A DNA stretch of 64,000 nucleotides from Panagrolaimus kolymaensis (lineage: Eukaryota > Nematoda > Chromadorea > Rhabditida > Panagrolaimidae). Below the pieces are notes generated by a model. That model did no database searches and had not been told where the DNA came from. It saw nothing but the letters and a program-made list of their open reading frames with translations. Each line of letters begins with the position of its first letter. The first letter of the stretch is position 1. A program made the position numbers and the translations under genes. The stretch lies in the NCBI GenBank assembly GCA_028622995.1, contig JAJQJQ010000046.1, positions 1,240,001 through 1,304,000 of the forward strand, given 5' to 3'. This document shows positions 31,664-44,296 of the stretch, one piece after another.

Positions 31664-33821
31664 TTAAATAAGATACCAAATAAAGAAAACAATTAAAAAG
31701 ATTAAAAACAAAATGGGAAAAGCAACTCGAGAAATGATATCAAGTCCATTATTTCCAGCAAATCGAGAGCATTTAGTGGTGGTTGGTTTTTCAATTATTT
31801 CATTTTCAATTGGTTGATTTGTGACTACAGTGGAAAGAGGTTCAGCTGAACCATCTCTAACTCCACCTCCAAGTGGATGATAACGGGTAATTTTGCGATG
31901 AACTCCGCATGCAATAACAAGGAAATATTCAACCAAAGATAAAAATGTAAAAATTAAGCATCCAAATAAGAAATTCTTTGCTGCGCATGAACCATAAGTA
32001 AGTCTAGGATAAAATAGCTAAAAAATTTAGTGGAGATTATTGGATTTGAATGAGGCAAAAAAAACAGGTTATTATGGTAGTTAAATGGATATTGCAAAAT
32101 TTATTATTAATTTTTTAGAAGTTTGTAGTTTTTTTGTTTTGAACTTTGATGCATGGAATTCAAATCATCGAAAAACTTATGTCATTGCTTTTTAAAATGA
32201 ATATATAATTAATTTTTTTTGTTTAGAAAAGTCGGAAACAATGAGAAAAGAATTTTTTGCTTTTGTGTTTAGAAAAATAAAGGCAGCAGCATGACTTTTT
32301 TCTTATTCCAAAAAAAAACTATTGTGTTCACTTTTTTTGTTTTTGCGGAAGATAATTATTTTTAGCAGCAAAGAAATTTGGAGAAAACTAACTTTGCTTC
32401 TTGAGGGAACATCGAAGCTACAAAAATTTGCAACAGCAAAAAAGGGAAATATGAGTTTCAAAGTTATTGATTTTTATAATACTCGATTTTTTTTTTCGAC
32501 TTTGCTTCGAAGCTACCGAATCGAATTCTAGCAATAAACTTACATGAATGGCAGCAAAAATAAAGAATGGTATTGCAGCAGAAAAGGTTCGAGGAACGGA
32601 CCATGAACCATGAACAAAGAAATGAAGCCAACTAGCAAAAACTAAAAATAATGAAGGCAAAAAGAGTCGCATAAAACCATCGGATGATGATCCTTCAAAA
32701 ATAATTTCTGCATCCACACATGAATGAACTCCGAAAGTATAATTTCCAACGCAATCTCCCGCATTAGCTTCAGTAAAAGCGAATGGAGATTCAAGAAGTT
32801 CTTTTGAAGTTTCAACCGGAACGATGGTTGGTCCAGAATTAGCCCAAAGGAAAACAACATCATCAATTGTGTATCTAAAAAATGGAGATGTAAATTTTGG
32901 TGGATAAAAGTATGACTTTTTAAAGCCATTTTGACTTTTGTTAATGAAATGAATTTTTGGTGAAAGTGGTATCGCATAGAAAATCAAGCTATTCCTCATC
33001 GTAAAATATGAATTTTCAAAGTAAATTAATTAACTTACTTGAAGCTTGAAATTTTTAAATGTAATGATCGGCTATTTTTGAATGGGAATGAACTCCCACT
33101 TTCAACAGGAACAACAAGTCGGCGTCTAAAAAACAATTTACACTCATCCAATCCTAAACATTTTATAATTCCTTACTGTTCATTAATTCTAACAAAACCA
33201 CTTGGTTCAATGATAACCCGTTTACGACCATTAGCTGGAAGTTCTTCAGCATTGGTAAAATAAATATCTGGGCTCCAAATGGGATTATTTGAAGGAATTG
33301 CAATTTCATCAATATTTTCTCGAGCATCCACATCGTATGCCAAACGAGAATCCTCGAATTGTTGACGCAAATAAAGATCCACCGTGGCTGTATCATCATT
33401 CCAATCAATTCGATTAATGTAAACCGAAACTATGACTACGATGGCTGAATGTTCAGCAGAGTCTAAAAAAAGCGTTTAAATTGCAACTAAAATAGTAACG
33501 AATTAAATTTTAGGCCAAAACTTTGTGTTTTTGTGCTAAATTTTTTGTTCCTTCTCAATCATCAAATCAAATTCACGTACCTCGAACGGGTGGCCGAGTT
33601 TGAGCATCATAATCACCAAACATTCGACTTAAAATTTGTGATGTCGTTCCAATTTGACGGGAACGTAATGCTTTTTGATGAATTGATGCATGAATATAAG
33701 CTTGACTAAAACACACACACATTTTTATCTTCAAGCTTTTTAAATCTCAAACAAATTTTTACCTTAAAACAGCAAAAATGATTAGAATACTCCATATTGG
33801 AGGAGATTTGATTGGACCCAT
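31664..33821 (-). CDS. Pentameric ligand-gated ion channel subunit (LGC family) lacking Cys-loop cysteines
   Basis: Six exons (33,821-33,763; 33,705-33,581; 33,462-33,177; 33,125-33,039; 32,874-32,544; 32,017-31,664) give about 413 residues. A signal peptide leads a ligand-binding domain with the NPIWSPDIYF segment. YTIDDVVFLW follows where the family has the post-Cys-loop strand. Helices M1 (LPSLFLVFASWLHFFV), M2 (after SVPRTFSAAIP), M3 and M4 (SRVAFPILFLIFLIVFF) are all present. At the Cys-loop, the FPF core is kept but both cysteines are replaced (Pro/Val and Ser). The M2 entrance PR.F resembles anion-type subunits, but selectivity is uncertain. The cytoplasmic M3-M4 loop is short. Ligand unknown. 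Confidence 0.85.
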
Positions 33822-34751
33822 TCGTAATAAATTTTTAGGTTTAAATTTTCTCAACAACAACAAAAAAAGTAAAACAAACTACTGCATACAGCTAAAAAAA
33901 TGAACAAAACTAAAAAATAAATAAAGCTGTTTTTCTTCGGCAAAAACAAAAAAATAAATGGTGGCTGAAAAAAGAGCTATTAGTTATCCTATCCTATTCT
34001 ATCATTCGAAGAAGAGGAAGGATTTTAGTTAGAAATTTTTCTAACTAAAACACACACGTAAAAAAAAATAAAAATAAAGATAGCTTGGAAAATTGGATAA
34101 ATTCGATCACGGATAAACAACTGCTGCTTCTTCTTTTTTTTTCTTGCTCTCTTGTTCGATCGCTATAATTTTTTTTCATCCCTCGAACGAAGAGATTGAG
34201 TAAAGAAGTAAAAAAATCTTGCTAACATTTTCATTCTCATTTTTTTGTGGCATCATCATCAAACGTTTTTCATTCCTTTCTCCTTCCTTTTCATCCGCTG
34301 CTGGATCTTTCTTTCTCTTTCTTTCTTCTTCGAGGCTCTGATCGAAAAAATAAAAAAAAACCGACAGCAACACAACATACATAAAAAAGCAAACAAAAAG
34401 GATTTAAAAAAAATCTTTTATTGCTGCTTTCATTTTTTTGTTTTGTTTTGCAAAGTTAAATAATTGAAATCTGAGAGGAGGAGAAAAAGAAGAAAGTAAA
34501 ACGTAAAAACGACTTGTCACATCAAGGAAAACTTTTTTATTAGCTCAAGTCAAATCTTTGACGCCTTTTAACAATAATAATAAAAAAATCTTTTTAACAC
34601 ATTTATTTTTATGTACAAATCAAAATTTTCACAATTACATAAAAGCATTATAATAAACACAACAAAAGAATAACACAAAAACCAAAAAAACTATAATTTG
34701 CTCGAAATCTAACGTTTCTTTTAATATTCATTCATCCATAAGTACTCTTTT
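33822..34751. other. Intergenic spacer between two minus-strand genes
   Basis: AT-rich, with pyrimidine-rich runs near 34,130 and 34,260-34,340. Probably the promoter of the channel gene. No gene recognised. Confidence 0.45.
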
Positions 34752-37700
34752 TCATTTAGTTTCAGTTTCTTCTGGTTGAGTATTTTCACGAGGTGGTCGA
34801 TGTTCAGTTGACATAGCAGTAAGTCGGTTTTTTAAATCATCCAAACTTCGAATAGGAATGGAACAAGTAAAATTTTCACAAATAAATACAGCAGGAGCTT
34901 CTTTACCAACTTCTAATTGTTGTTTCAAATCAGGATTTTTTGATAAAAGAAATTCATGTTCTAAAAATGATGGTGAGTAATGAAAAGAAAGAAAAGCTGT
35001 TAAACCTTGAACATTTGGTGAAAGATAAATAACAGATTTATCTGGAACATATTTTGATGAAATAGCTCGAAGCATCTGTTGTCCAAGAGTATCATTTTCT
35101 TTTGGTGCAACAACAACAATCTATAAATTGATTTTTATCAGCGAACAAAAGTTTGAATAAAAAGGCCATTGTACGGAGTAATTCTCCATTAAAAACTTAC
35201 TTGCATAGCAGAAGAAGCATAACGACTTGCAGCTAAAACCATTTTGGGAAGAGCATAAGCGTGTTCTTTGAGTCGTTTAGCATGACCATTAAAAATATAT
35301 CCACATTTTTTACGATATTCTTTATCACCAAGGATATCACTTAATCGAAGCAAATTTGTTGCAGCCACGGAATTTGCACATGGTTCAGCTCCATCTTGAT
35401 CTTCTTGTAAACGAGCAAAGATAGTAGTCTCAGTATCACGACTATTGAAATAACCGCCCTTGTGTTGCGTATCAAAGAAGTGTTCATCCATTTCATTTTG
35501 AAGTTTGACAGCCCATTGAAGATGTGATTCATCAAAATCAGTTTCATAAAGATCAAGAAGGGCTTGAATCAAAAATGCATAATCATCAGAAAATGCAAGA
35601 ATTGGTTTTGAACTAAAAAGTTAAACATAATAAAAGAAATATGCCATCGTTTGATGCGTTCTTAAACTTACATTTGTACAACTTCTTCACCCTTTTCATC
35701 AGAATAAGCAGTACGCAAAAGTCGATCTTGATCATCAACCAAATGTACCTTCAAAAATTTCACAGCTTTTTGCGCCATTTCAAGATATTCCTTTCTATCT
35801 GGGAAAGCTCCATAAGCAGTTGTTAAACCCGAAATCATTAAAGAGTTCCATGATGTAATAATTTTGTTATCCAATCCAGGTCGAGGTCTTTCATTTCTTT
35901 TAGCATTAAGGATTTTCTTTGCTTCATTAATTAAGGCCATAAAATCTTCGGTACTCATTTTCATTTCTTCTGCCAGAGCTTCAGCGGAGCTTTGTCCAAT
36001 GAAAAGAGTATTCTTTTCACGAAGTTCACCACGAGGATCAGAACCACTTGGAGCATTACCTTCTGGAACAATATTGTAATAACGTTTGAAAGTTTGAAAT
36101 TGTTCATCCGTTAGAGCATTTTTGAGTTCATCTTCTGTCCAAACATAGAAAGCTCCTTCCTTTTTCGTTGTTGCTTTTTCAGTTGGATAAGATTCAGCAT
36201 CTTCAGCACTAAAAAAACCACCAAGCTAAAACCAAAACTTTGTATTACAAAAAATATGCAATATAAAAAAACCTTATGAGTCAAATTAGTTTTAACATAG
36301 TCAATAATATCTTCAATAACGGATTCATACTTTCCTTTGACTTTATAAAAATTTGAATAAACAGATAAAAGTTGTCCTTGATCATAAAGCATCTTTTCAT
36401 AGTGCGGAATCTTCCATGCTTTATCAACAGCATAACGATGAAAACCTTTTCCCAAATGGTCATGAATTCCACCTCGATCAATTTCATTGAGAGTTTTATC
36501 AACGGCATTTAACGCAAATTGACCAGGTTCTACTTGACTGTGATGTTTGTAGTAATAGAGAAGAAATTCCAAATCAACTAAAAATGATTTATGATTAGAG
36601 TGAATAAAGAAAGAAGGGTGTTTAGAAAAACAAATGAGATTAATAATGCAAACTCTCTTCCAAATTTACCTGGTTTAGGAAACTTCATATGATATCCAAA
36701 GCCGCCATGTTCTTCATCAAAGGTTTTAACAAGATGTTCGTGAGCTTCTTGAAGCATAGAATTTGCTGATGGTGCTTCACCTGGTTTTGGCATTAATTCT
36801 TTTTGAATGGCCCTTGAAAGAGCTTTTCCTTGAGCAAGTACCGAATCATTATTATTTTTCCACTAAAAAACTATGTTGATCAACTCTTTTAAATACTTTT
36901 GAAAAAATTAAACTAACCTGTTCAGCCACAAGACGTAAAACAGATTTGAATCCCATACTTCCAAATGAATCATTAGGCGGAAAATATGTTCCACCGGTGA
37001 GTGGTTCACCATCAGGAGTTAAAAATGCTGACATAGGCCAGCCTCCATGTCCAGTAACAGACTAAAAAATTTCAACTTTTAACACACAAAAATAACAAAT
37101 ATAAAAATGAACTTACAACAACAAAAGTCATATACAATTTATCGACATCAGGACGTTCTTCACGATCGACTTTAATATTAATAAAATTATCATTCATTAT
37201 TTTAGCAATTTCTGGATCAACAAATGATTCACGTTCCATAACATGACACCAATGACAGGTACTGTAGCCAACTAAAAATAAGTATGGATCAAGAAGCAAT
37301 GCAAGAAGAATGTGAAAGTTTACCAGAAAGAAAAACTGGACGATTTGTTTCTTTTGCAACACGAAAAGCTTCTTCTCCCCATGGATACCTAAAATAACAA
37401 TATTTTAGTAAGTAAGTAAAAGAAGATAAATGAATTTGTTGGGGCATTAAAAACCATGTATGAAGCAAGATAAATGCATCAAAAGTAAAGACAATTGGAT
37501 TTCTTCTAATGTCAAAAAAGGAACCAAAAAAAGCTTACCAATCAACAGGATTTCGAGCATGTTGAAGTAAATAAGGTGATTTTTCTTGTGCTAATCTATT
37601 AGCTGGAGCATTAGGTGAATGTCCTGCCATTGCGCTAAAAATGAATCAAAAAATGAATTTTCAATAAACAACCACACACAAAAATGTTAACATCCTCGTT

Positions 37701-37819
37701 AAATCAATCAAACGTTAAATGGATTATTAAACTAAATCCAAAAATAAGCAACTATAAAAACTAAAAACTAACGATAATCTTGGAGTAAATTTTAATAATC
37801 CAAATAAACGGCTTTTCAT
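34752..37819 (-). CDS. SPATA20 / DUF255 thioredoxin-like protein with probable mitochondrial presequence
   Basis: Ten exons (37,819-37,773; 37,634-37,539; 37,388-37,324; 37,271-37,117; 37,061-36,918; 36,862-36,670; 36,577-36,273; 36,225-35,672; 35,612-35,201; 35,120-34,752) give about 779 residues, near the size of human SPATA20. The N-terminal domain has [17 protein letters not shown] and the redox-like site STCHWCHVM (Cys near 75 and 78), then a long (alpha/alpha)6-barrel-like region with [22 protein letters not shown]. The family is widely conserved; the biochemical role is unclear. The first exon ([16 protein letters not shown]) is basic and amphipathic, like a mitochondrial targeting peptide. 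It joins in phase to an exon that has its own ATG at 37,630, so two isoforms are possible. Confidence 0.9.
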
Positions 37820-38143
37820 TTGTTGGAAAGTGACTACAAATTTCGAAGTCTCTAATATCCTAGAATGGAAGAAATGAAAAATTATTAGAGAAAAATAAAG
37901 CTTCTTCCTATTTTTGTCACACACAAAAAAAGAGAGAAAGGAACATAACGCAGCAAAACAACAACAATAAACAAATATTTCAGTTGAAAACAAAAAAGTA
38001 AACAACTTTCAAAACGAAACGTGAACACATTTTTTGTTGTTGCAAAAAAGCTATGAAAGAGGAGCATACTCCGTTATTTTATTAACATCAAAACCCGTAA
38101 CAAAAATGAACAATAAAAAAAAGTTACAACAATAAAAAAAAGG
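37820..38143. other. Short inter-gene spacer in a minus-strand tandem
   Basis: About 320 bp between the unknown 226-residue gene and SPATA20, AT-rich. No coding signal. Confidence 0.5.
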
Positions 38144-38987
38144 TTAAAAATCTCCATTAAATTTTTCATAACATTCAGCATCAATATCTTCAATGATTTG
38201 AGAAATACTATCATCAAGTTTAACGTTTTCAGCTTTTGATGGTGCTCCAGATTTAATAAATTCTGATGGTTCTCGCTTTAGAGAAAGAAGAAAATCATCA
38301 ACATCATCTTTTTCAACAGTTGTAAGTTCTTCAATACCATGTTTATCAGCATATGTCATTGAACTGATTAAATGAAGTTCTTTAAACATTCGAGTACCAT
38401 AAATTTTTGGTAATTGTATGATACGGCTTTCATTTCGAAAAAGAGCTTTCATTAATTTGGAATCATGAACTTTTGTTAAAGATGGTGCTGTTTGTGTGAT
38501 ATCTAAAAAATATTGCCTTTTATCATTACAACAACCTTATCAAAAGAAATAAACTTACCTATTGCACGTTCAAGAATATGTGTGCCTTTGCGTAAAATTT
38601 CTTTAGCATCATTGACATCTTGATTGAATTTTAACGATTGAAGTGACTTTTCAATCGTATTGATATCTTCTGGTATACGTGGAATTTTTATATTTTGTGA
38701 TTTAGCATTAGAAACAGCAGCCAAAAATCTAGAAAAATGAATCAAAAATGGTAAAAAAAAGGATAAAAAAAAACCCTACTTCATTATCGGTTCATAAAGT
38801 CGATCAAATTGTTTGTTGCAAGTATCACAAATATAAGCTCTTTCAGCAACAAAGTTTTCTGAAAAATTAATTCAAAGTAAGTATATGGAAATGGAAGACA
38901 AGTAAATAACTTACTGGGTTGATATTTAAACAAATATGATTGACATCGAAAGAAAGATTTATAATGAAGCTTTTCATGTTCATCCAT
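38144..38987 (-). CDS. Unrecognised 226-residue protein, second gene of a tandem
   Basis: Four exons (38,987-38,915; 38,858-38,780; 38,728-38,559; 38,502-38,144) join in phase. I do not recognise the family. Visible features are a short N-terminal Cys set (FFRC, then YICDTC, a single CxxC that could bind zinc if paired), a helical basic middle, and an acidic C-terminus (about residues 165-226). There is no signal peptide or TM segment. CATTTAG ends directly before the ATG, and the upstream TFIIH gene ends only 182 bases away on the same strand, which suggests an operon with trans-splicing. Nuclear or cytosolic function is possible but unproven. Confidence 0.7.
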
Positions 38988-39168
38988 CTAAATGCGGTAA
39001 TGATGAATGAATGGATAAAGAAGACACAATGGACAAAAAGAAGATATGAAAACAGAAGAGGAATACAGATGAAATGTAACTATAAAGCAAAGAATAATAA
39101 GCAAACATTTATTAATACAAAAAATAAAACAATAAAAATTCAATGATGATAAAGTACAATAAAGGAAG

Positions 39169-40917
39169 TTAATGTTTCTTCGTCGTTGACCACCAAAGTT
39201 TGAAAGCTTGATGAGTTTCAGCATCCGCAATCATTTGACGATCTTGTGATGATGACCATTTGAGCGTTCCAGCTTTCTTTGCATAATCCAGCGCACTCAA
39301 AAATTCATTACGTGTTGCAAAATTTGAATACAAAATACCAGGTGTATGAGTAAATCGCGATCTTTCAACTTCCCAAAGATTTATCTAAAACAAAAGATTC
39401 ATTCTTGTTTTAACAAAGCATTGAACTAACCTGATCAACAACAGTTTGCGGTACACAACCAGTAGCACCAAATTTTTCAACTGCAATTGGATGAGAATTT
39501 GAACGCATAAAAGCAATAATTTGGCCAGCAGTAATTCCAAGTTCAAATGCTCGTCGAACTGAACTTCTTGTAAGTACTGACATAACCATATCAGAAAATG
39601 CACCATCGGGTTCAGTAAAAGTGTTCAAAATTGCAAGTTGAAGATGATCATTTGTGTATGCATAGATGCGGTAATTGGATTCAGCAACAAGAAAACCATC
39701 ATTCTTAGATGTTGGAAGATTTTGATGAACAGCAACAGAGCCAGTATTACGAAGCATTGATAAGATTGGTGTAAGAAAGAAGTAACTGTAAAAGATTTAT
39801 AAGGTTAAGTTACGAAGGAAAAAAAAAGTAAATCTTACCCATCCTTTCGCTTCCGAATGTAAATAAATCCAAGTTCTCTCATATGCATAAAAAATTCATT
39901 GACAATTTTGTGAGGATAGTTGTTGGGCAGCTTATAAGGCATTTCTTTTCTTTCATCGTTGACAGCTTTTGCGAAGTAAGAAGTTTTAGAAATATTACCT
40001 GAAAGAAGAAAGTTTAGTATCACTTCAAAGTATCCAAAAAATCCTTACTTGGTAGAGATGGAGCAAGCATAACAAGAGAACAGAAGATATCAATAATATC
40101 AGGAGCATGTTGTGGATATTCTTTCATAATATGTTTCAAATAAGCACTAAGATAAAACCATATTTGAGCATGGCGACCTTGTAAAAGAAATTGAAAACCT
40201 TTTGAAGTAATATCATTTTGGCCATTAGCAGAAGTTTGAAGATATTTCAATTCTTTAAACACCGTCGTTGTATTCGCACTGATACTATTTCCATCGCTTG
40301 AATTCGGTTCAATCAAAAACTTCAAAATTGAATCCCATCTTTCATTTCCCTTTTGAAACAGCAAAGTAACAGTAACAGATTTTTTATCATTGCTATTAGA
40401 AATTTGGTCAAAATTTGTTGAATTTTTTTGTCGACGAGTTATGGCATAAGTGAATGATTGACGAAAACTTGGCTAAAAAACAATATTGTTAGTTTATTCT
40501 CAAGAAATGTGATTGATGGAGCAATAGCGAGTTTACCAAAGTCTTGGTTTTAACACAAAATAAAAAGAATAACTCACACAAAGAGTAGTAACACCATCTT
40601 GAATGTAAACGATCTTCAAAACAGCTAAAAACTCCAAAATTTCTCGAACTTTAGGCTTCATTTCAGGAGGACATATTTCATCGACTTTCCTGAAAAAATC
40701 ATTCATAAATTACATGATCACAATTCAAACAAAAAACTTACATAGGAGTCGTGGTAATCAAAAAATTAATAACATCTTTCACAGTTTGATCCAACATATT
40801 CAAAGTAAAAAGCGTCGATGGTACAGATTTTTTATATACAGCTTGAGCAGCTTGATGACTCATTTTTGATAACATTCGTAGGAATGGATAATATTCTAAT
40901 GTTGATGATGTTGCCAT
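39169..40917 (-). CDS. gtf-2H4: TFIIH subunit p52/TFB2 (GTF2H4)
   Basis: Six exons (40,917-40,742; 40,689-40,578; 40,472-40,049; 39,998-39,839; 39,785-39,431; 39,384-39,169) give about 480 residues, near the 462 of human p52. Matching segments are TSKGFQFLLQGRHAQIWFYL, a central helical repeat region, VAESNYRIYAYT, MRSNSHPIAVEK and VDQINLWEVERSRF, with the C-terminal module that binds p8/TFB5. p52 anchors and regulates the XPB ATPase in core TFIIH for transcription initiation and nucleotide excision repair. An in-frame ATG at 40,977 would add 20 residues. It diverges from TM2D2 over about 300 bp. Confidence 0.92.
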
Positions 40918-41214
40918 GATTTTTGATTCAGGAAAATATTTTGAAGCCAAAAATATGAAGAATGAAATTGAAGGCAAATTGAAAATGAAGTTTGAAAAGT
41001 TTTAGAAAAAAAACTTTCAAAATGCTTTTTTTTAATTATCAAAAGCTAACATTTGGCCAACGACTCTCATGTTTGTATGCGTTTTTTTTCTCTCGTGGTT
41101 TTTCTGATTCTTCAATAATTTTTTGCTTTCAATAATAATCTTACTTATTTCATCCATTTTCTTCCATAAATTTTTCTTCTTCTTTAAAATCCATTTATTA
41201 ACCATGCTAATAAG

Positions 41215-41959
41215 ATGATGAATTTAATCCCAGCGTCATTTTTATCACTATTTGCCCTATTATTTATTAATTATGCTATTGCTGCTGATCCAGTCTCTTT
41301 ACTTGTTTCCTTTCCAAATCGAGAGGATGAAGACGCGGATGAATGTTATTTAGAAACAATCGATAAAGAGCCATATTCCCCGTTAGTTCCATGCCAATTT
41401 TTGGATGCAAGATTTGTAACATGTGAAAATCCCGCTGATGTTGAATCTATTGGAAATTCCACTAGGGTTTGTTTCTTTTTGGATGCTTTGTTTTATCATT
41501 AAAATAATTTTTTACAGCAAGCTTGCCCATATTTTGGAGTGAGAAACAATATCCTTCCAAAAATTAATGTAACTTGCATAATTTTTCCTTGTATTGAATG
41601 TTCAGGTCCACGATCTTTTCAACGCGAAGTTAAATGTGTAAAGTATGTATTTGCTTTGCTTTTGATTCGAATATTTTAAATTTTTTATGGATTTTGTTAA
41701 TTTTGCGTTTGAAGAATTTTTTACCTTGAATTTGATTTTTTTTAGATATACGGGTCATTATTTCCTTTCAACACTGCTATATTCCATTTTTCTTGGCATT
41801 CTTGGTGTTGATCGCCTCTGCTTAGGATACTCTGCAATTGGCGTTGGTAAATTAATGACCGCTGGAGGATTAGGTATTTGGTGGCTTGTTGATATTTTTC
41901 TATTAGTCAATGGAAATTTAACACCAGCAGATGATTCACAATGGATGCCTTATTGGTGA
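41215..41959 (+). CDS. TM2 domain-containing protein 2 (TM2D2)
   Basis: Three exons (41,215-41,466; 41,518-41,642; 41,746-41,959) give about 196 residues. A signal peptide (1-23) is followed by a Cys-containing lumenal domain with [11 protein letters not shown] and [15 protein letters not shown]. The last exon is a near-complete TM2 module: [26 protein letters not shown], then [15 protein letters not shown]. The DRF-type turn of TM2 proteins reads DRL here. TM2D proteins are linked to Notch signalling in flies and to amyloid biology and phagocytosis in animals. A second ATG directly follows the first. Confidence 0.92.
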
Positions 41960-42139
41960 TAAGTACTGCCAATAATTAATAGGAGTTTTGTTTTTTGAAA
42001 AATTCTTATATTTCTATTTAACTTTAACAAAACAAGCCATCTTCAAAAAAAACGTGAAATATGTTTAAAAAATTTTATTCTTAAGTATTTACACACATTT
42101 ATCAAAAAAATAAATTACAAATTAAACACGAGATTCATT

Positions 42140-42722
42140 CTAATTAATCAATAAATTATGAGGATTTTCCTTTATTTCATGAATCTTCATTCGATCATAA
42201 CCATCCATATCTTTGAGTGGATAGTTCAAAAATTCTTTCATTCCATCTTCAGTTCCATCAGGGAGATGCATCCAATTTGATACTGTACAAATTAAATTTG
42301 GGATTCGATTGAACTCAATTAGATGCTTGGAACATTCATCGTTGTTGTGAATCATCGAATGGAAAGATCACCCTGAAAAGTAAAATAACAGTTTATAAAG
42401 ATTTATAACATCAAGCATTTTACAGAAACTTAAATTCAAACAAACCTTCACAAAATTCTGTCAATAAAGCAACATCTTGAAAAGCCGAGATACCATAAAA
42501 CTTGGTTATGTTCGTGTGATTAATCTTTGAAAGAACTTTAACTTCGTTGAAAATTTTCCTTGCATTTTCCATTATGATATTCATTCTACGAAACGCAACT
42601 TTTCCTTTAACATGTTGAAGACTTCCAAAAGTTGCAGCTGTTCGCTAAAAAATAAACAATAAATAAAATTTAAAAAACAAGAAGGCTTCAAAAATTCTAA
42701 ACACACCAAATATCCAATATTA
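42140..42722 (-). pseudogene. Degenerate tyrosine-kinase-like exons downstream of kinase A
   Basis: Exon-like segments at about 42,722-42,705, 42,644-42,446 and 42,372-42,140 read as the start of a kinase domain (YNIGYL, then TFGSLQHVKGKVAF and FNEVKVLSKINHTNITKFYG). The first segment is in frame with the preceding kinase and separated from it only by the TAG at 42,740-42,742. After LTEFCEG a TGA interrupts the frame. The last segment then jumps from FNRI to a C-lobe-like tail ending KENPHNLLIN, so the catalytic core is deleted. A closely similar copy lies at 61,769-62,298. Confidence 0.6.
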
Positions 42723-42739
42723 TATGATTGTAGCAGATG

Positions 42740-44193
42740 CTAATGTCCATCACCAGCTTTTGAAGGTTTATTAATTGCACGATAATTAGTAGATGGCAAT
42801 TTAAGTGCTAATTTTACTAGGTCGACTTGTACTTCTTTATCGACACTTTCAGTTGTGTCTTTCATACCTATCCTTTTAAAAGTTTTTACACCCGGTTTAT
42901 ATGCTGGTTCTTTTATAACGTCTTGAAAAAATTGATGACCAGTTAAATCAGAAGTACGTTCACTAGGTTTTAGCTTCAAAAGTCCAAGGATAAATTTTTT
43001 AGCAGCTGGATCCATTCGTTCACTAACGTATGGATGTTTATTTTTAGGATCATTCATATATTCTTGAATTTCGTCTTGTGTTGGACGAAATGGTCGGTCA
43101 AATGGATTTTTTCCTTGATACAAAAACGCAACAATGATTCCATATGGCCATAAATCAGAAGCAACTCCAGCATCTTTTCTATTTCTATCCCAAACTTCAG
43201 GTGCGGCAAAGTTATCAACTTGACCAGGAAGTTGTCTACCACTAGGTCCAATTTCACGAGAATGTCCAAAATCAATGAGACGAACATGACCATCATGAGT
43301 TAAAACGACATTATTAAGTTTAAGATCACTAAAAATGAGAAGAAATTGTTACAGTTTTTACAGTGGAAAATATGTACAACCTTTGTTAGCTTTTCACAAG
43401 AAAAATAAGTAAAAAAAATTAAATTAATTAAAGCTAAGCTTACCCATGCGTACGTTTCAGTGTTTTATGTAAAAATTCCAGAGCAAGAGCCAGTTCATAA
43501 GCAATAAATTTTTTTGCCATGTACTTTTTTACTAGTTTTGCATATCTTTTTTTATTGTTAATGTGAAAATCCAAAGTACCACCTTTGATAGATTCCATTA
43601 TTAAACACCATTTTAAATTTCTAGTAAATCCACTGTAAAACAATTTTGGTATTTGATCACATCCATTTCGAGATAAAACATTGAATTTTTCTATAACACT
43701 TTTATATTTATCATTCAAGTTTCTGGTAATCTTGCTAATATAAGAGCTATCATCTTTATCAAATTGAACTGTCACCATTTTACCAAATCCACCACCTTCA
43801 ACACATTGCAAAAAAGTAACTCGTTCATTTAGAAATTTAGTACAAACTTTTTCAGCAGCTTCTCTAAAATAAAAATATTTGAATGATTGTAAAAAAAAAG
43901 GAATATTTCAAATTATAACTTTGGAGAACAAAAAGTTAACTCAATAAAACTCACGTAATAGTTTTAGTATCGTATTTACAATCGGATTTATAAATGAACC
44001 ATTTTCCATCAAGCTTCAAAAGATTTTTATCAGGATTTTCTAATTTTGACATATTTCTTTGCGAAGATAACAACCAAACTGATTTATTGTAGGTTTGAAG
44101 AAATCTTTTTTTCTTCGGTTTGTTTAAATTCGTTTTGGAATTTGCATAAAGACAAACGATTTTTTTAGATTTTAAAATGGAGTTTCTTTGCAA
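42740..44193 (-). CDS. Serine/threonine protein kinase (copy A)
   Basis: Three exons (44,193-43,955; 43,863-43,444; 43,328-42,740) give about 415 residues. The kinase core is complete: G-loop GGGFGK (about 103-108), lysine in ISKITRN, catalytic loop HGDLKLNN (the Arg of HRD is Gly but Asp, Lys and Asn remain), DFG as LIDFGHS, and APE as AAPEVW. A conserved tail ends VDKEVQVDLVKLAL. An RD-lacking, AGC/CAMK-like kinase is likely; I cannot name the family. The start is uncertain: ATG 44,193 or the inner ATG 44,052. A duplicated, frameshifted copy lies at 62,395-63,545. Confidence 0.75.
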
Positions 44194-44296
44194 GTTAGGA
44201 TTCCTTACAACGATGTAGGGGAAAAGTTTAAAGAAAAGGCTATTTCAATAATAAAAAATGCATACTAGAAAAAAATTGAAATTTAAAATAAAATCA

